In this document: positions 62,318-64,000 of the stretch, piece by piece
Numbering within the stretch: position 1 is the first letter of the stretch
How the letters are laid out: each line of letters starts with the position of its first letter
Assembly (NCBI RefSeq): GCF_017829975.1
Contig: NZ_JAEEGA010000003.1
Span: forward strand, 62,001 to 126,000
Direction of reading: 5' to 3'
Origin: Vagococcus allomyrinae
Lineage (GTDB): Bacteria; Bacillota; Bacilli; Lactobacillales; Vagococcaceae
Length of the DNA stretch: 64,000 nt
Made by a program: the position numbers and the translations under genes
The notes under the pieces: model-generated
What the model saw: the letters and a program-made list of their open reading frames with translations, nothing else
What the model was told of the DNA's origin: nothing
Database searches by the model: none

Positions 62318-63874
62318 CTAGTTAACTTTCTCTATCACACGAACATCACCACTGACCGAGTGAATCGAAACGAGAGGGCCACTTGCCCCCGCTAAATTAG
62401 TCAGTTCATTTCGGATGTCTCCCCCCTGACTTGAAACGCTAAATTGAGCCGGGTGACCAGTATCATGTATCCATTTAATAAAGCCACTTTCACTGACTAC
62501 TTCCCCAGGCATCCCTTCCGTATCAATGACAATGGTAACGCCACTATCATTTTTAGTTGACAGCTTTCCTTGATTACTTTCTGAGACAATCTTTCCTCGT
62601 GCACTTGCTAAGTTTAGCTCTCCAGTTGTGCGGGCAACAACATTTTGACCACTTTCGGAAAAGGTCGTAAGTTTCGCAACTTGGGAATCTTCCATAGTAA
62701 TTTTGCCATCTACTGTCCGAACATCACTTTCACTCGAAATAAACTCCTTAATAATGGTATGGCCATGATCGCCAGTAATCGCTAAATCGCCAGCTAAATC
62801 AGTCAAAATCGTTTTACCTTCCCTATTCTTTAGCCGACCGTTGAGTTGAGAGCCTTCAATCACAACGTCCCCTTTTTGACTCGTAAGCCGAACATCATCA
62901 GCCTGAATCCCTTTACTAAAAACATCTCCTTCGACTAGATCTAAGCTTAAGGTTTTAACCGCCATATGTAAAAGGCGCAAATCCCCTTTCAACAAATCTA
63001 AATTAAATTCATTTAATTTCGTCCCTTTAGGAATCAACAAGATAATTTCAGATTCTTTGGTACGCGTGAATAAATTAAACAAACTTTTCTTATCAACACG
63101 CAAGTTCATTTGTTTTTGTCCATTATTTTTAGCAATCGCTTGAATGTCCTGTTTTTTAAAATTCCCGTCAAACAGAACTCTAAAAGCTTCATTAGGCCCA
63201 ACTTCTGATGTTGTTATTTCAATGACCGCATCTGAATCCAATGAAAAACTCAGATTTTCAGTTCCATCGGCTGTAATTTCTTGAAAATGAGAAATCCCTT
63301 GATAAAAAAGATGATGGTTAACCAGACCTTCGATCAAGAAAACCGCACCTAACAAACCACATAATGACATGACAAAAAAGCGTCGTCTTTGCGTTAATTT
63401 TCTCCTTAATTGGTTGACGTTTACTAAAATGACCAAACTAAACAAACACATGATCAAGGGAATTCGCGCTAAGTTCCCCTCAAAATACAGTTCCTGACCG
63501 ATATACGTCACCAAAAAAACATCTAACGCCAGCAAAATCATTATTAGCGCCTTTTTCGAAATAAGAATCCCTTTTTGAACAGAACGGGTAAGACGTTTCC
63601 GGCGCGCCTCTTTAAAGACTTCCGCCACGTCGTCTTCTGGCACAAGATCTCCCACTGCAGATTGGGCCGTCTCAAATCGTCGATCCGCAAAAAAATCACT
63701 GGCAATTTCCGCTGGACTAGACAATTTTCTGACTGCCTCTTCTTCAGTTTCGCCTTCTGCCATTGAATTTTGGATTTCTTCTAATAAATCTTCCTCCAAT
63801 TCCAGATACACGTCCATATTACTTTCTGAAAAATAAGACTTAAGTTCAGCTAAATAAGCATCAATTGTATTCAT
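62318..63874 (-). CDS. HAAS-domain, DUF4097-type membrane protein
   Basis: This 518-residue protein has an N-terminal HAAS-type helical domain (residues 1-65, YLAELKSYFSESNMDVYLELEEDLLEEI), then about three to four hydrophobic segments (residues 105-195), and a long outer part of repeated beta strands (DUF4097; many short 'xLxLxxxxGxI' turns). The HAAS domain usually pairs with a PadR regulator, and its gene lies directly upstream, one base away. Together they probably sense a cell-envelope signal. The outside strands look like a solenoid. Confidence 0.78.
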   Translation of the reverse strand: MNTIDAYLAELKSYFSESNMDVYLELEEDLLEEIQNSMAEGETEEEAVRKLSSPAEIASDFFADRRFETAQSAVGDLVPEDDVAEVFKEARRKRLTRSVQKGILISKKALIMILLALDVFLVTYIGQELYFEGNLARIPLIMCLFSLVILVNVNQLRRKLTQRRRFFVMSLCGLLGAVFLIEGLVNHHLFYQGISHFQEITADGTENLSFSLDSDAVIEITTSEVGPNEAFRVLFDGNFKKQDIQAIAKNNGQKQMNLRVDKKSLFNLFTRTKESEIILLIPKGTKLNEFNLDLLKGDLRLLHMAVKTLSLDLVEGDVFSKGIQADDVRLTSQKGDVVIEGSQLNGRLKNREGKTILTDLAGDLAITGDHGHTIIKEFISSESDVRTVDGKITMEDSQVAKLTTFSESGQNVVARTTGELNLASARGKIVSESNQGKLSTKNDSGVTIVIDTEGMPGEVVSESGFIKWIHDTGHPAQFSVSSQGGDIRNELTNLAGASGPLVSIHSVSGDVRVIEKVN

Positions 63875-63875
63875 C

Positions 63876-64000
63876 TTAATTCTCCCCTCTCAATCGGTTA
63901 ACGCTTGAAACAAACTCATCCCATTCAGCGATCAAATCAGACAAATAGGTTTTTCCTTCTTCTGTGATTTGGTAATACTTTCGAGAAGGACCTTCTGCTG
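63876..64000 (-). CDS. PadR family regulator (C-terminal part only)
   Basis: The last 40 residues are in the window: GPSRKYYQITEEGKTYLSDL and WDEFVSSVNRLRG, the wing and tail of a PadR winged helix. The rest is beyond the right edge. It stops 2 bases before the HAAS/DUF4097 gene starts, the usual pairing. Confidence 0.85.
   Translation of the reverse strand, partial: AEGPSRKYYQITEEGKTYLSDLIAEWDEFVSSVNRLRGEN

Overview
The window looks like part of the chromosome of a low-GC Gram-positive bacterium. AGGAGG-type ribosome sites, occasional TTG starts, a T-box leader, BglG-type PTS regulators and complete mannitol and sorbitol PTS operons suggest the Lactobacillales. An Enterococcaceae member such as Vagococcus or Enterococcus is my best guess, but that is an inference without a database search.

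Positions 1-24200 hold the most notable block, a selenium and proline-fermentation island. The minus strand carries selA, a DUF3343 gene, yedF and selD. A plus-strand tRNA-Sec lies between selD and selB, so all the parts for making and inserting selenocysteine are present. Next to them is a D-proline reductase (prd) cluster, transcribed leftward as prdC, prdA, a 97-residue protein, prdB, prdD, prdE, prdF and a TauE/SafE permease. Two prd genes (prdB and prdC) run through an in-frame UGA and are selenoproteins, so the machinery and its clients sit together. An AraC-type regulator faces the operon, where clostridia have the sigma-54 activator PrdR. To its right lie a T-box-controlled prolyl-tRNA synthetase of the short archaeal/eukaryal type, an alpha/beta-hydrolase-like membrane protein, an Xaa-Pro peptidase that would release proline, a NifS-like PLP enzyme, and a double-cubane reductase with its activase. 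The inferred logic: peptides yield proline, PrdF makes D-proline, the Prd enzyme reduces it to 5-aminovalerate as an electron sink, and the T-box guards proline charging when proline is consumed.

Positions 24200-32350 hold an FtsX-type ABC system with an XRE/TPR regulator, and a five-gene operon joining an iron/spermidine/aminoethylphosphonate-type ABC importer to a phosphodiesterase-family enzyme. Positions 32400-37900 are the mannitol operon (mtlA, mtlR, mtlF, mtlD), with a cre-like site in its promoter. Positions 38000-40710 hold an AhpD-like protein, a VOC protein and a HAD phosphatase. Positions 41100-46250 are the sorbitol operon (S6P dehydrogenase, srlR, srlM, srlA, srlE, srlB).

Four copies of an unnamed dispersed repeat lie in intergenic regions, and two of them flank the sorbitol operon. 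Each copy has two interleaved inverted repeats, a pseudoknot-like layout. Positions 46870-48535 contain no genes but hold about eight tandem units of about 230 bp, each carrying two palindromes of the form TGAGTGA-N5-TCACTCA. This array sits just upstream of a tetR/hydrolase operon and is the least explained feature of the window.

Positions 50600-64000 are accessory-style single genes: CynX-type and Bcr-type transporters (the latter frameshifted), a GntR regulator, MazG-like, NUDIX, GNAT, acetyltransferase, 2H and serine-hydrolase proteins, tRNA-Ala, an AT-rich patch with a decayed HNH endonuclease, a broken VOC gene, and a PadR/HAAS-DUF4097 pair at the right edge.
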